The notes under the pieces were generated by a model. It was given only the letters and a program-made list of their open reading frames with translations, was not told the DNA's origin and did no database searches. The translations under genes and the position numbers were made by a program. Positions 12,152-19,466 of a stretch of DNA of 64,000 bases are shown here, piece by piece (position 1 is the first letter of the stretch; each line of letters begins with the position of its first letter). Origin of the DNA: Caenispirillum salinarum_A (GTDB taxonomy: Bacteria > Pseudomonadota > Alphaproteobacteria > Rhodospirillales > Rhodospirillaceae); NCBI RefSeq assembly GCF_044803115.1, contig NZ_CP085224.1:1922001-1986000 (forward strand), read 5' to 3'.

Positions 12152-12190
12152 AGAGGGGGCGCGTCCGGTGGGGCGCGCCTCTTTTATTTT
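12152..12190 (+). terminator. Terminator after acyl-CoA ligase
   Basis: The sequence from 12153 forms a GC-rich hairpin (GGCGCG with CGCGCC, extended by G-C and G-U pairs) followed by CTTTTATTTT at 12181-12190. Its T-tract ends just before an ATG at 12196, which argues against that codon as the start of the next gene. Confidence 0.75.
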
Positions 12191-12234
12191 GTGTTATGTT
12201 TCGTCAGGACTTGTCTGGGAGCGACACGGAAGGC

Positions 12235-12579
12235 ATGCCCACCTATCCGTCCTACACCGAACTCCGCGCCCGCCGGCTGGCGGAGCGCCGTCGGGCCGCG
12301 CTGGAGGCGCTGCGCGACGCGGATGCGCGCGTGCACGAGGCGGGCGGGCGGCTGATCGTGTTCGGCTCGCTGGTGGAGGGGCGGCTTCATGAGCGGTCCG
12401 ATATCGACGTCGCGGTCTGCGGCTTGCCGGAGGGTGTGGATACCGATGTGGCGCTCGACGTGGACCTCGTGCTGCGCGACGCCGGTTTCTGGACCGACGT
12501 CATCGCGGAGCGATTCCTGTCGCCGTCCCTGAAGGAAAGGATCGACCGCAATGGGCGAGAGCCTAGCGCTTTGGACTGA
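12235..12579 (+). CDS. mntA: MntA-like minimal nucleotidyltransferase antitoxin
   Basis: A 114-residue minimal nucleotidyltransferase. The diagnostic motif GS-x10-DxD is exact: Gly44-Ser45, ten residues, Asp56-Ile57-Asp58, within IVFGSLVEGRLHERSDIDVA. MntA-type enzymes neutralise a HEPN ribonuclease toxin by adding AMP to its active-site tyrosine, and the next gene encodes such a toxin. The two genes overlap by 29 bases. I preferred the ATG at 12235; the earlier ATG at 12196 abuts a terminator and has no ribosome-binding site, but the upstream signal for 12235 is also modest (GGGAG at 12217-12221). The motif and gene pairing are clear, while antitoxin activity is inferred from the family. Confidence 0.85.
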   Translation: MPTYPSYTELRARRLAERRRAALEALRDADARVHEAGGRLIVFGSLVEGRLHERSDIDVAVCGLPEGVDTDVALDVDLVLRDAGFWTDVIAERFLSPSLKERIDRNGREPSALD

Positions 12580-13036
12580 TGTCCGGCGTGACCTGGAGTT
12601 GGCGGATAGGAGTTGCGGCCGGGCGTTTCGACGCGCCGCCACCCTGCATGATGATCCGACGCTTGATGAGCATCTGCGGCCGGACCTCGAATTGGCCGTT
12701 TCCAAGCTTATTCACGATACCTATTGCGCCCTGAAATCGGTGCTTGAGCGGCTGATCGTTGTTTCGGATGGTAGTCTGCCGACGGGACGCGACTACCATG
12801 CCGAACCCATCCGCCGCGCCGCCACGGCGATCGACGGCGAGCGCCCGACCATCATCACGAGGGAGACCGCGCGCGACCTTCAGGAGCTCCGCGCCTTCCG
12901 GCACGTCGTCCGCCATGTCTATGACGATTTCGACTACAGCCGCGCCGAACCGAATGTCGCGGTGGCGGCGCGATGCACGGCGGCCGTTACCCGAGAGGTG
13001 GAAGCGTTCTGCGAGGCCGTCGGCATCAAGGCCTGA
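12551..13036 (+). CDS. hepT: HepT-like HEPN ribonuclease toxin
   Basis: A 161-residue alpha-helical HEPN protein. The toxin motif R-x4-H-x-Y is exact: Arg117, His122 and Tyr124 in FRHVVRHVYDDFDY. In characterised HepT/MntA systems Arg and His are catalytic for RNA cleavage and the Tyr is AMPylated by MntA. GAAAGGA precedes the ATG, which lies inside the end of mntA in another frame, so the pair is co-translated. The protein is slightly longer than typical HepT. The order here is antitoxin first. Function is inferred from the motif and neighbour. Confidence 0.83.
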   Translation: MGESLALWTDVRRDLELADRSCGRAFRRAATLHDDPTLDEHLRPDLELAVSKLIHDTYCALKSVLERLIVVSDGSLPTGRDYHAEPIRRAATAIDGERPTIITRETARDLQELRAFRHVVRHVYDDFDYSRAEPNVAVAARCTAAVTREVEAFCEAVGIKA

Positions 13037-13042
13037 GGGCCC

Positions 13043-13429
13043 TCACCGCGCCATGCTGGGAAACTGCTTCACCGTGTCCAGGGCGCTCATGAAGCTGCCG
13101 GCGATCTGGTGGGCCTTGACCTGGAAGGCGTGGGCCGTTTCCGGCTCGAACACCTCTTCCGTCGTCTCGGTGAACAGCTCCAGCCAAAGGCCGAAGTGGC
13201 GCGGTTCAATCGGCAGGCGGACGTGGGCGGGCAGGGGGCGGCCCTTGTAGCGGCCCGTGGTCAGCATGATCGACGACCAGAAATCGTACATCTTGGTCAG
13301 ATGCGGCTGCCAGTCGTCACCGATGGCCTCCTCGAAGATCGGCCCCAGTTCCGGGTCCTGCCGGATCTTGCCGTAGAAGGTATCCACCAGCTCGACGATT
13401 CCCTCTTCGCTGACCTTGTCCCAGGGCAT
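13043..13429 (-). CDS. Group III truncated haemoglobin
   Basis: A 128-residue globin of the group III truncated family. The proximal haem ligand is His78 in PIEPRHFGLWLELFTETTEE, the hallmark of this group. A B-helix aromatic pair Phe18-Tyr19 (TFYGKI) and the YDFWSSIML segment also fit. Such proteins bind O2 or NO and are linked with nitrosative stress in several bacteria. The gene is convergent with hepT (six bases apart) and has its own promoter region. An 11-1-11 dyad resembling an NsrR operator lies 21-43 bases upstream of its ATG, suggesting induction by nitric oxide. The family is confident; the NO role is inferred from the operator. Confidence 0.92.
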   Translation of the reverse strand: MPWDKVSEEGIVELVDTFYGKIRQDPELGPIFEEAIGDDWQPHLTKMYDFWSSIMLTTGRYKGRPLPAHVRLPIEPRHFGLWLELFTETTEEVFEPETAHAFQVKAHQIAGSFMSALDTVKQFPSMAR

Positions 13430-13449
13430 GGGCGCCGCTCCCGACTCTA

Positions 13450-13472
13450 AAGATGCATCTCAGATGCTACTT
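13450..13472. promoter_or_regulatory. NsrR-like operator of the truncated haemoglobin gene
   Basis: The half-site AAGATGCATCT (13450-13460), a central C and AGATGCTACTT (13462-13472) form an 11-1-11 inverted repeat with nine of eleven pairs matching. The left half closely resembles the AAGATGCATTT half-site known for NsrR, the Rrf2-family nitric-oxide sensor. It is centred about 32 bases before the haemoglobin start codon. Confidence 0.62.
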
Positions 13473-13512
13473 AGCCGGGGGCGGCGTCCGATGCAAGGGG
13501 CGGCGGACCGCG

Positions 13513-14283
13513 TCAGGCCCATTTGCCCTCGAAAAGGGGCTCGACGGGATTGCGGGTCTTGGCCATGTGCAGGTGGCGGAAGACACGCTCGTCGCTCATC
13601 TTGTCGGCCTTTTCCTCGATGTCGAGGTCGTAGTCCTCCTCGGGATTGCGGCGGGCGCCGACCATGACGAACTCCGCCCCCTCGTAGTCCAGAAGCGACG
13701 GATCGGTGGGCGCGAAGCGGCGTCCCTCGAACTCCTCCTGCTTGGACTTGGGATAGTCGGCCTTGTCCTCGTCCGACAGGCCGGCGGCGCGGGGCTGGCC
13801 CTTTTCCGGGTTCTTCACCGACACCGCAAAGCTGGCCTCGGGCGCGATGTTGAAGGCCTTCTGCACCTCGCCCGGCTTCTCCGGGTCGGACAGCGCGTAG
13901 GTCAGGTGCATGTCGCGGCCCTTCTGGACGAAGGCGTAGACGCCTTGGCCGGCCGGGCGGTAGGCGGGATAGGTGCGCTCGCCCCGCGTCTTGGTGTCCT
14001 GGTGCTGTTCCGCCAGGTCCTGGCCCAGCTTCTTGGGGTCCTTGCCCACGGTCTCAATGAAGCCCCATTCGCGCTCGTGGCTGTCGATCTCGGGCAGGCG
14101 CTTGCGGCCGATGATCGCCACGCGCACGCTCTTGCGGCCCGAGGGCACGAGGATCATGGAAAACCGCTCCACGTCCTTCAGACCGGAGGGATCGTGCGTT
14201 TCCACCTTGGGGCGGAAGGCGAAATAGATGGAGCCTTCCTCCAGGACCTCGATGTCGTCGGTGTTTTTGGACTTGTCGGCCAT
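13513..14283 (-). CDS. Conserved-looking protein of unknown function
   Basis: A 256-residue, highly charged cytoplasmic protein that I do not recognise. The start at 14283 has GGAGG upstream and begins MADKSKNTDDIEVLEEGSI. The N-terminal half has beta-rich stretches (YFAFRPKVETHDP, RFSMILVPSGRKSVRVAIIG); the middle contains TYPAYRPAGQGVYAFVQKGR and DMHLTYALSDPE; the C-terminal third is rich in Asp/Glu/Lys. There is no signal peptide or membrane segment. It lies between the haemoglobin gene and the glutarate genes, all on the minus strand, but a terminator at 14390-14428 separates it from the latter. Codon use matches its neighbours. No function is proposed. Confidence 0.8.
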   Translation of the reverse strand: MADKSKNTDDIEVLEEGSIYFAFRPKVETHDPSGLKDVERFSMILVPSGRKSVRVAIIGRKRLPEIDSHEREWGFIETVGKDPKKLGQDLAEQHQDTKTRGERTYPAYRPAGQGVYAFVQKGRDMHLTYALSDPEKPGEVQKAFNIAPEASFAVSVKNPEKGQPRAAGLSDEDKADYPKSKQEEFEGRRFAPTDPSLLDYEGAEFVMVGARRNPEEDYDLDIEEKADKMSDERVFRHLHMAKTRNPVEPLFEGKWA

Positions 14284-14389
14284 GATTGCCTCCGTTTCGA
14301 AAGCGTTCGGTCTTTTGCTAACGACGATTTGCGACGGTCCGGGGTTCCTGCTCGCATCGGTGGAGCCGGCGCCGGCCCCGCGAAGGCAC

Positions 14390-14428
14390 AAAAAAAGCGC
14401 CGCACCCGACGGTCGGCCGGGGCGGCGC
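14390..14428 (-). terminator. Terminator of the glutarate catabolic operon
   Basis: On the minus strand GCGCCGC (14422-14428) pairs with GCGGCGC (14397-14403), with an inner CCC/GGG helix, followed by seven T residues (14390-14396). It lies about 95 bases after the CoA-transferase stop. Confidence 0.88.
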
Positions 14429-14523
14429 AAGGTGTGCGCGGAATGCGCGCGGGGAGGACAAGCGCGGATGCGCTTTGAACGGCGGCGCCAGAAGCGGGAG
14501 ACGAGGCGCCGCCCCGGGAAACC

Positions 14524-15744
14524 TCAGATGATGCCTTTCTCGCGAAGATCGGAGCGGCGGGCCTCGTCGACGCCGAGGGCCTCCAGCACCGCGTCGGTGT
14601 CCTGGCCGAGCGTCGGCGGTGCCCGGTCGTAGTCCACGGGGGTGCCCGAGAACCGCATGGGGCTCGCCACGAGGTCCACATGGCCGGCCAGAGGATGGGG
14701 CACGGAAACCTTCATGCCGCGGTGGACGACCTGCGGATCGGCGAAGACCTGGTCCAGGGTGTTGATGGGGCCGCACGGCACGCCCTCGGCCTCCAGCGCG
14801 TTCAGCCAGTCGCCGCTGCTGCGGGTGCCGATGACCTCGGCGATCTGCGGCACCAGCTCTTCGCGGTGGCGCACGCGGCCGGCGTTGGTGGCAAACCGCT
14901 CGTCCGCAGCGAGGGCGTCCAGGCCGGCAACCTTGCAGAAGCGGGTGAACTGCGCGTCGTTGCCCACCGCCAGGATGATATAGCCGTCGGCGGTCGGGAA
15001 CGCCTGGTAGGGCACGATGTTGGGGTGGCTGTTGCCCAGGCGCTTCGGCGCGACGCCGCTGGCGAGGTAGTTCATCGCCTGGTTGGCGAGGGTGGCCACC
15101 TGCACGTCCAGCAGCGCCATGTCGATGTGCTGACCCTCGCCCGTGCGCTCCTTGTGGATCAGGGCGGCCTGAATGGCGGAGGTGGCGTACATGCCTGTGA
15201 AGATGTCGGTGATGGCGACGCCAACCTTCATGGGCTCGCCGCCCGGTGCGCCGTCCGGGGCGCCGGTCAGGCTCATCAGCCCGCCCATGCCCTGGATCAT
15301 GAAGTCGTAACCGGCGCGGTGGGCATAAGGCCCGTCCTGGCCGAAGCCGGTGATGGAGCAGTAGACCAGCGCGGGATTGACGGCCTTCAGGCTCTCGTAG
15401 TCCAGGCCGTACTTCTTCAGCCCGCCGACCTTGAAGTTCTCGATCACCACGTCGGCATTGGCCGCCATGTCGCGCACCAGGGCCTGCCCCTCGGGCTTGG
15501 TGAAGTCGATGGTGACGGACCGCTTGCCCCGGTTTGCGGATAGGTAATAGGCGGCCTCGGAGGTGTCGTCGCCGGTCTCGTCCTTGAGGTACGGCGGGCC
15601 CCAGCCGCGGGTGTCGTCGCCCTTGCCGGGACGCTCCACCTTGATGACCTCGGCGCCCATGTCGGCGAGCATCTGACCGGCCCAGGGGCCGGCGAGGACG
15701 CGGCTCAGGTCAAGGACGCGGACGTGGCTCAGCGGGCCGGACAT
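14524..15744 (-). CDS. gcdG: Class III CoA-transferase (CaiB/BaiF), likely glutarate CoA-transferase
   Basis: A 406-residue family III CoA-transferase. The N-terminus reads VRVLDLSRVLAGPWAGQMLADMGAEVIKVERP, the classical CoA-binding Rossmann part. The catalytic aspartate is expected in GQHIDMALLDVQVA (about residue 172). Other family landmarks are RGKRSVTIDFTKPEG and GFGQDGPYAHRAGYD. The ATG at 15744 follows a GAGGAG; the open frame upstream is Pro-rich and non-conserved. It lies downstream of glutaryl-CoA dehydrogenase, with a divergent LysR regulator beyond, the same trio as gcdH-gcdG-gcdR of pseudomonads. It probably moves CoA from succinyl-CoA to glutarate in lysine degradation. The exact acyl donor is inferred. 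Confidence 0.85.
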   Translation of the reverse strand: MSGPLSHVRVLDLSRVLAGPWAGQMLADMGAEVIKVERPGKGDDTRGWGPPYLKDETGDDTSEAAYYLSANRGKRSVTIDFTKPEGQALVRDMAANADVVIENFKVGGLKKYGLDYESLKAVNPALVYCSITGFGQDGPYAHRAGYDFMIQGMGGLMSLTGAPDGAPGGEPMKVGVAITDIFTGMYATSAIQAALIHKERTGEGQHIDMALLDVQVATLANQAMNYLASGVAPKRLGNSHPNIVPYQAFPTADGYIILAVGNDAQFTRFCKVAGLDALAADERFATNAGRVRHREELVPQIAEVIGTRSSGDWLNALEAEGVPCGPINTLDQVFADPQVVHRGMKVSVPHPLAGHVDLVASPMRFSGTPVDYDRAPPTLGQDTDAVLEALGVDEARRSDLREKGII

Positions 15745-15865
15745 GGGAGGATGCTCCTCAGGTCGGGAAAGGGGCAGCGACGGGAAAGGGATAAGCGGCG
15801 GGACGGCTTGCATGGGAAGCCGGGCAGGGGCAACCGCCCCGCCGCTTGTGCGGGCCTCGCCGGTG

Positions 15866-17047
15866 TTACCCGGTGAAGGCCTGCAGTCCGGTCTGGGCGC
15901 GGCCCAGGATGAGGGCATGGACGTCGTGCGTGCCCTCGTAGGTGTTCACGGTTTCCAGGTTGATCATGTGGCGGATCACCTGGAACTCAAGGCTGATGCC
16001 GTTGCCGCCGTGCATGTCGCGGGCGATGCGGGCGATGTCCAGCGCCTTGCCGCAGTTGTTGCGCTTGATCATCGAGATCATTTCCGGCGCCCAGTTGCCT
16101 TCGTCGATCAGTCGGCCGACGCGCAGGGCGGCCTGAAGGCCCAGCGTGATCTCGGTCTGCATGTTGGCGAGCTTGAGCTGGATGAGCTGCGTGTGCGCCA
16201 GCGGACGGCCGAACTGCTTGCGGTCCAGCGTGTACTGGCGGGCACGGTGCCAGCAGTCTTCCGCCGCGCCCATGGTGCCCCAGGCGATGCCGTAGCGGGC
16301 CTTGTTCAGGCAGCCGAAGGGGCCGCCCAGGCCGCTCGCGTTCGGCAGCAGGTTCTCTTCCGGCACGAAGCACTCGTCCAGCACGATCTCGCCGGTGATG
16401 GAAGCGCGCAGGGATGCCTTCTGGGTGATCTTCGGCGCGCTGAAGCCCTTGGAGTTGGCCTCGACGATGAAGCCCTTGATCTTGTTGTCATGGGCGTCGG
16501 ACTTGGCCCAGACGATGGCAATGTCTGAGATGGGGCTGTTGGTGATCCACATCTTGGAGCCGGACAGCAGATAGCCGCCGTCCACCTTCTTGGCGCGGGT
16601 CTTCATGCTGCCGGGGTCGGAGCCGGCATCGGGCTCGGTCAGGCCGAAGCAGCCCACCCACTCGCCGGTCGCCAGCTTGGGCAGGTACTTCTTCTTCTGC
16701 TCCTCGCTGCCGTAGGCGTGGATGGGGTGCATGACCAGCGAGGACTGCACGGACATGGCCGAGCGGTAGCCGCTGTCCACACGCTCCACCTCGCGGGCGA
16801 TCAAGCCGTAGGCGACGTGGGAGACGCCGGAGCAGCCGTATTCTTCCTCGATGGTCGGACCCAGAAGGCCCAGCTCGCCCATCTCGTTCATGATCTCGCG
16901 GTCGAAGCGCTCTTCCTCGAAGGCGCTGGTGACGCGCGGCAGAAGCTTTTCCTGACAGTAGGCATAGGCGCTGTCGCGCACCATGCGCTCTTCATCAGTG
17001 AGCTGCTGGTCGAGAAGGAACGGGTCTTCCCACTGGAACGGCGTCAT
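15866..17047 (-). CDS. gcdH: Glutaryl-CoA dehydrogenase
   Basis: A 393-residue acyl-CoA dehydrogenase that oxidises and decarboxylates glutaryl-CoA to crotonyl-CoA with FAD. The catalytic base is the Glu of NTYEGTHDVHALILGRAQTG near the C-terminus. The signatures CFGLTEPDAGSDPGSM and MWITNSPISDIAIVWAK are typical of GcdH, as is RARQYTLDRKQFGRPLA. The ATG at 17045-17047 was chosen because the frame upstream to 17143 crosses a likely LysR operator. It is co-oriented with the CoA-transferase 121 bases downstream. This is the most recognisable member of the glutarate pathway here. Confidence 0.93.
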   Translation of the reverse strand: MTPFQWEDPFLLDQQLTDEERMVRDSAYAYCQEKLLPRVTSAFEEERFDREIMNEMGELGLLGPTIEEEYGCSGVSHVAYGLIAREVERVDSGYRSAMSVQSSLVMHPIHAYGSEEQKKKYLPKLATGEWVGCFGLTEPDAGSDPGSMKTRAKKVDGGYLLSGSKMWITNSPISDIAIVWAKSDAHDNKIKGFIVEANSKGFSAPKITQKASLRASITGEIVLDECFVPEENLLPNASGLGGPFGCLNKARYGIAWGTMGAAEDCWHRARQYTLDRKQFGRPLAHTQLIQLKLANMQTEITLGLQAALRVGRLIDEGNWAPEMISMIKRNNCGKALDIARIARDMHGGNGISLEFQVIRHMINLETVNTYEGTHDVHALILGRAQTGLQAFTG

Positions 17048-17138
17048 GCTCGCGTGTCTCCGCAACGGCTGGTGTTTCTCTCTGGTCCCGAGAATGGCGC
17101 GGGGCGCATGACGGATCAAAGACAGTCTCGCGATGCAT

Positions 17139-17159
17139 GCCATAACATAAAGTGATGGC
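17139..17159. promoter_or_regulatory. LysR-type operator (T-N11-A) between gcdH and its regulator
   Basis: GCCAT at 17139-17143 and ATGGC at 17155-17159 form an inverted repeat with exactly eleven bases between, giving the T-N11-A pattern of LysR regulators. It lies between the divergent starts of gcdH (17047) and the regulator (17200). Confidence 0.55.
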
Positions 17160-17199
17160 TGGCTTGCCGGCGGAAGGAAATGGCTTTAGCTTGGGCGGC

Positions 17200-18123
17200 A
17201 TGGACCTGAGACAACTCCGATACTTCCTCGCAATCGTCGAGGAAGGCGCCTTCACCCGCGCCGCCGACCGGCTGAACATCGCCCAGCCGGCCCTTTCCGC
17301 CCATGTGCGCAAGCTGGAGGACGACCTGGGGGTGGAGCTTCTGCTGCGCACCGCCCGCGGCGTCCGACCCACCGAGCACGGCGAGCGCCTGGCCGCCCAT
17401 GCCCGGCGTATCCTGGCGGATGTGGACACCCTGCGCGACGACATCCGCGGAGCCGAGGCCGCCCCGAGCGGGCCGGTGGCCGTCGGCATTCCCACCACGC
17501 TTGGCATGATGCTCTCGGTGCCGCTGGCGCTGGCGGTGCGGCGGGACCTGCCGGACGTCCATCTGCGCGTGGCGGAAGGCTTGTCCGGGCATACGCTGGA
17601 GTGGCTTCAGGCGGGTGAGCTTGACCTTGCCATAGTGTTCGACGTTGCCGCCGTGCCGCGCCTGACGGTCACGCCCATCGCGCAAGAGGAACTGTGGGTG
17701 ATCGGACCCGCCGGCGATCCGCACGTCAGCCGGGCGGCCGGGGCGGGCGGCATGCCGTTCCACGAAGCCGCCGCCCTGCCGCTGATCCTGACGGGCCCGC
17801 CCTACGGCCTGCGCGGCGAAGTGGAGCGAACGGCGGCGGCCTGCGGCGTGGCGCTCAACATCATCCTGGAGATGGACGCGCTGGAGCATATCCGCGCGCT
17901 GGTGGAGGGCGGGGCCGGCTATACCATCGCCTCCCGCCGCGTGGCGGCGCCGGGACTGGAGGCGGGCCGGCTGACCGGCGCGGTGATTACCGAGCCGACG
18001 ATCCCCCGAACCATTCACCTGGCCCACCCCAGCGACCGGCCGCTGTCGATTGCGGCAGCGGCCGTCCGGCGGATGCTGACGGGGATCGTCGGCGGGCTGA
18101 CCAAGGACGGGCGATGGCGATGA
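17200..18123 (+). CDS. gcdR: LysR-family regulator, likely GcdR
   Basis: A 307-residue LysR-type activator. The N-terminal winged helix-turn-helix is complete: MDLRQLRYFLAIVEEGAFTR, then RLNIAQPALSAHVRKLEDDL, with GVRPTEHG closing the domain. The effector-binding domain follows from about residue 90 (GPVAVGIPTTLG). Its sequence leans towards the Nac/Cbl-like subgroup. The ATG at 17200 gives the standard LysR N-terminus; an ATG at 17152 would add 16 residues and overlap the operator. It is divergent from gcdH with a T-N11-A dyad between, so glutarate control of gcdHG is the simplest reading, by analogy with Pseudomonas GcdR. Confidence 0.85.
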   Translation: MDLRQLRYFLAIVEEGAFTRAADRLNIAQPALSAHVRKLEDDLGVELLLRTARGVRPTEHGERLAAHARRILADVDTLRDDIRGAEAAPSGPVAVGIPTTLGMMLSVPLALAVRRDLPDVHLRVAEGLSGHTLEWLQAGELDLAIVFDVAAVPRLTVTPIAQEELWVIGPAGDPHVSRAAGAGGMPFHEAAALPLILTGPPYGLRGEVERTAAACGVALNIILEMDALEHIRALVEGGAGYTIASRRVAAPGLEAGRLTGAVITEPTIPRTIHLAHPSDRPLSIAAAAVRRMLTGIVGGLTKDGRWR

Positions 18124-18186
18124 CGGCACCGCTCCCGGACGGGGCGACGCCGCCATCGAACGTGACGGTATGGTCTCGAACCAGCC

Positions 18187-18930
18187 TCAGGCTCGGCGGC
18201 GGGCGAAGCCGATCAGTCCGAGGCCGACCAGCATGAGCGCCAGCGGTCCCGGCGCCGGAATGCCGTTCGGGTCGCCTTCCGCGTCGTGGGAGAACGGCGC
18301 GAAGATGGCGCGGGCCTTGTTGCCGGAAATGATGGTGTCATACAGGTCGAAGTGGACGAACGAGCCTGCCTCCAGTCCGCTCACGACAATCTGATAGGCG
18401 TTGATCTGGGCCTTGTCCTGCTTGTTCGGGTCGGTGCCGTCGGGAACGGTGGTCATGAAATCCCCGATGGGGCTGTCGGTCAGGGTGAAGTCGCCCAGGC
18501 CGAACTCCTGCCATTCCTTGTCGGCGCCGTACTCCCCGTGGTTGGGCAGGTAACTGCCATCACCGAGAACTGGCGTGCTGCCGTCGCCGACGGTCTGGAG
18601 GTAGTCGGGATTTGCGGCGTAGGACGGATCGGTGAAACCGCCGTAGCCCTCGGTCAGGACCGGCGTCAGGCTGATGGAGACGGGGCCGGTAATGACCGAC
18701 TTGTCGTAGACTGCCGACAGCCGCACGTTGGTGATGGGGCCGGTGTGGTCCACATAGCCGATCGCCCACAGCGTGAAGGGATCGGTGCCGGAGAAGACCC
18801 AGGTTTCCGTCGTCGTGTCGTAGGTCGCGCCCTCGATGTAAAGCTGCAGTGCCGGTTCGGCGCGGGCTGGCGCCGCCGCGACAAGGAGTGCGGTCAGCAA
18901 GGTGCCCGCAAGCATGAGCATTCTGTTCAT
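18187..18930 (-). CDS. PEP-CTERM-type secreted protein (exosortase substrate)
   Basis: A 247-residue exported protein. It has a signal peptide (MNRMLMLAGTLLTALLVAAA, cleavage near ARA-EP). The last 24 residues form a PEP-CTERM-like sorting signal: the IPAPGP motif, the hydrophobic LALMLVGLGLIGFA, then a basic RRRA tail. The middle is beta-rich, with many Asp/Gly/Thr and no catalytic motif that I recognise. The Ala in PAPG replaces the Glu of the canonical motif, a common variant. Its promoter is an exact sigma-54 element at 19043-19058, with dyads 140-200 bases further upstream. No exosortase gene is nearby, as is usual for these scattered substrates. It is likely sorted to the cell surface or matrix. 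Confidence 0.85.
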   Translation of the reverse strand: MNRMLMLAGTLLTALLVAAAPARAEPALQLYIEGATYDTTTETWVFSGTDPFTLWAIGYVDHTGPITNVRLSAVYDKSVITGPVSISLTPVLTEGYGGFTDPSYAANPDYLQTVGDGSTPVLGDGSYLPNHGEYGADKEWQEFGLGDFTLTDSPIGDFMTTVPDGTDPNKQDKAQINAYQIVVSGLEAGSFVHFDLYDTIISGNKARAIFAPFSHDAEGDPNGIPAPGPLALMLVGLGLIGFARRRA

Positions 18931-19042
18931 TGCCCTTGTCCTTCTTCCAAGGTCCCGTTTCAACGGCGCCGGGTCGTAGTCCCGGTGGGACATGTCCTCC
19001 GCCGCTTTCGGATAGCCGTCGCGACTGTTCCGCCAATACAGC

Positions 19043-19058
19043 AGCAAGCAACGTGCCA
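19043..19058 (-). promoter_or_regulatory. Sigma-54 promoter of the PEP-CTERM gene
   Basis: The minus strand reads TGGCACGTTGCTTGCT, an exact match to the -24/-12 consensus TGGCACG-N4-TTGCW, with ten bases between the invariant GG and GC. Transcription would start near 19030 and leave a leader of about 100 bases before the ATG at 18930. Confidence 0.82.
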
Positions 19059-19195
19059 AGTGCTTCAGGCAATCGACGCGCCTGGAAATGCTTGGGGCGG
19101 GGAACCGCTTCCCTTGGAAAGAAACGGCAGGGTGTAAAGGCAGCCGACAACGCCGGGCGGTGTGCTGTCGGTGATTGTGGTTGCTCAGTACCGCA

Positions 19196-19255
19196 GTCGC
19201 GCGACCATCGCCATGTCGTGTCGCGACCAAGGTTCAAGTCTTGTTATAGGACTTG
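19196..19255. promoter_or_regulatory. Candidate enhancer sites for a sigma-54 activator
   Basis: Three dyads lie 140-200 bases upstream of the sigma-54 promoter: GTCGCGCGAC (19196-19205, perfect palindrome), GTCGCGAC (19220-19227, perfect palindrome) and CAAGTC-N9-GACTTG (19235-19255). This is the usual distance for activators that contact RNA polymerase by DNA looping. The activator is not encoded in the window; the PrsR type is a candidate because it drives PEP-CTERM genes elsewhere. Confidence 0.45.
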
Positions 19256-19400
19256 TGGCAAGGAAATGAGGAAAACTGCGGCTGCCGGAAGAAGTCCTCC
19301 AAGCGAACCTTGGGAAGAATCTGATGTGGCGTTTTTTGTAAGTTTGGGCGTCACCTCTTTAGGGATATGTCAAAAGGGTGCGGTATTATGAAATCGCCAA

Positions 19401-19434
19401 TAAAACAGGCCGCCCGGCAGAGCGGGCGGCCTGT
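19401..19434 (-). terminator. Terminator of the aminotransferase-gab gene cluster
   Basis: ACAGGCCGCCCG (19405-19416) and CGGGCGGCCTGT (19423-19434) form a perfect 12-base-pair stem with a six-base loop. On the minus strand it is followed by TTTTA. It lies 33 bases after the aminotransferase stop codon. Confidence 0.85.
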
Positions 19435-19466
19435 CGCGGCTGCGGAGCGGTGCGCGGTGGCGGGGC

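Larger units (their letters stand above)
18931..19400. other. Long upstream region of the PEP-CTERM gene
   Basis: About 470 non-coding bases before the terminator of the next minus-strand operon. It holds a sigma-54 promoter (19043-19058), two GC palindromes (19196-19205 and 19220-19227) and a CAAGTC/GACTTG dyad (19235-19255). The stretch 19256-19400 is unusually AT-rich for this window and shows no gene. Confidence 0.6.

Noticed and set aside
12196..12234. Earlier ATG for the MntA-like gene
   Set aside because: It lies directly after the T-tract of a terminator and has no ribosome-binding site.
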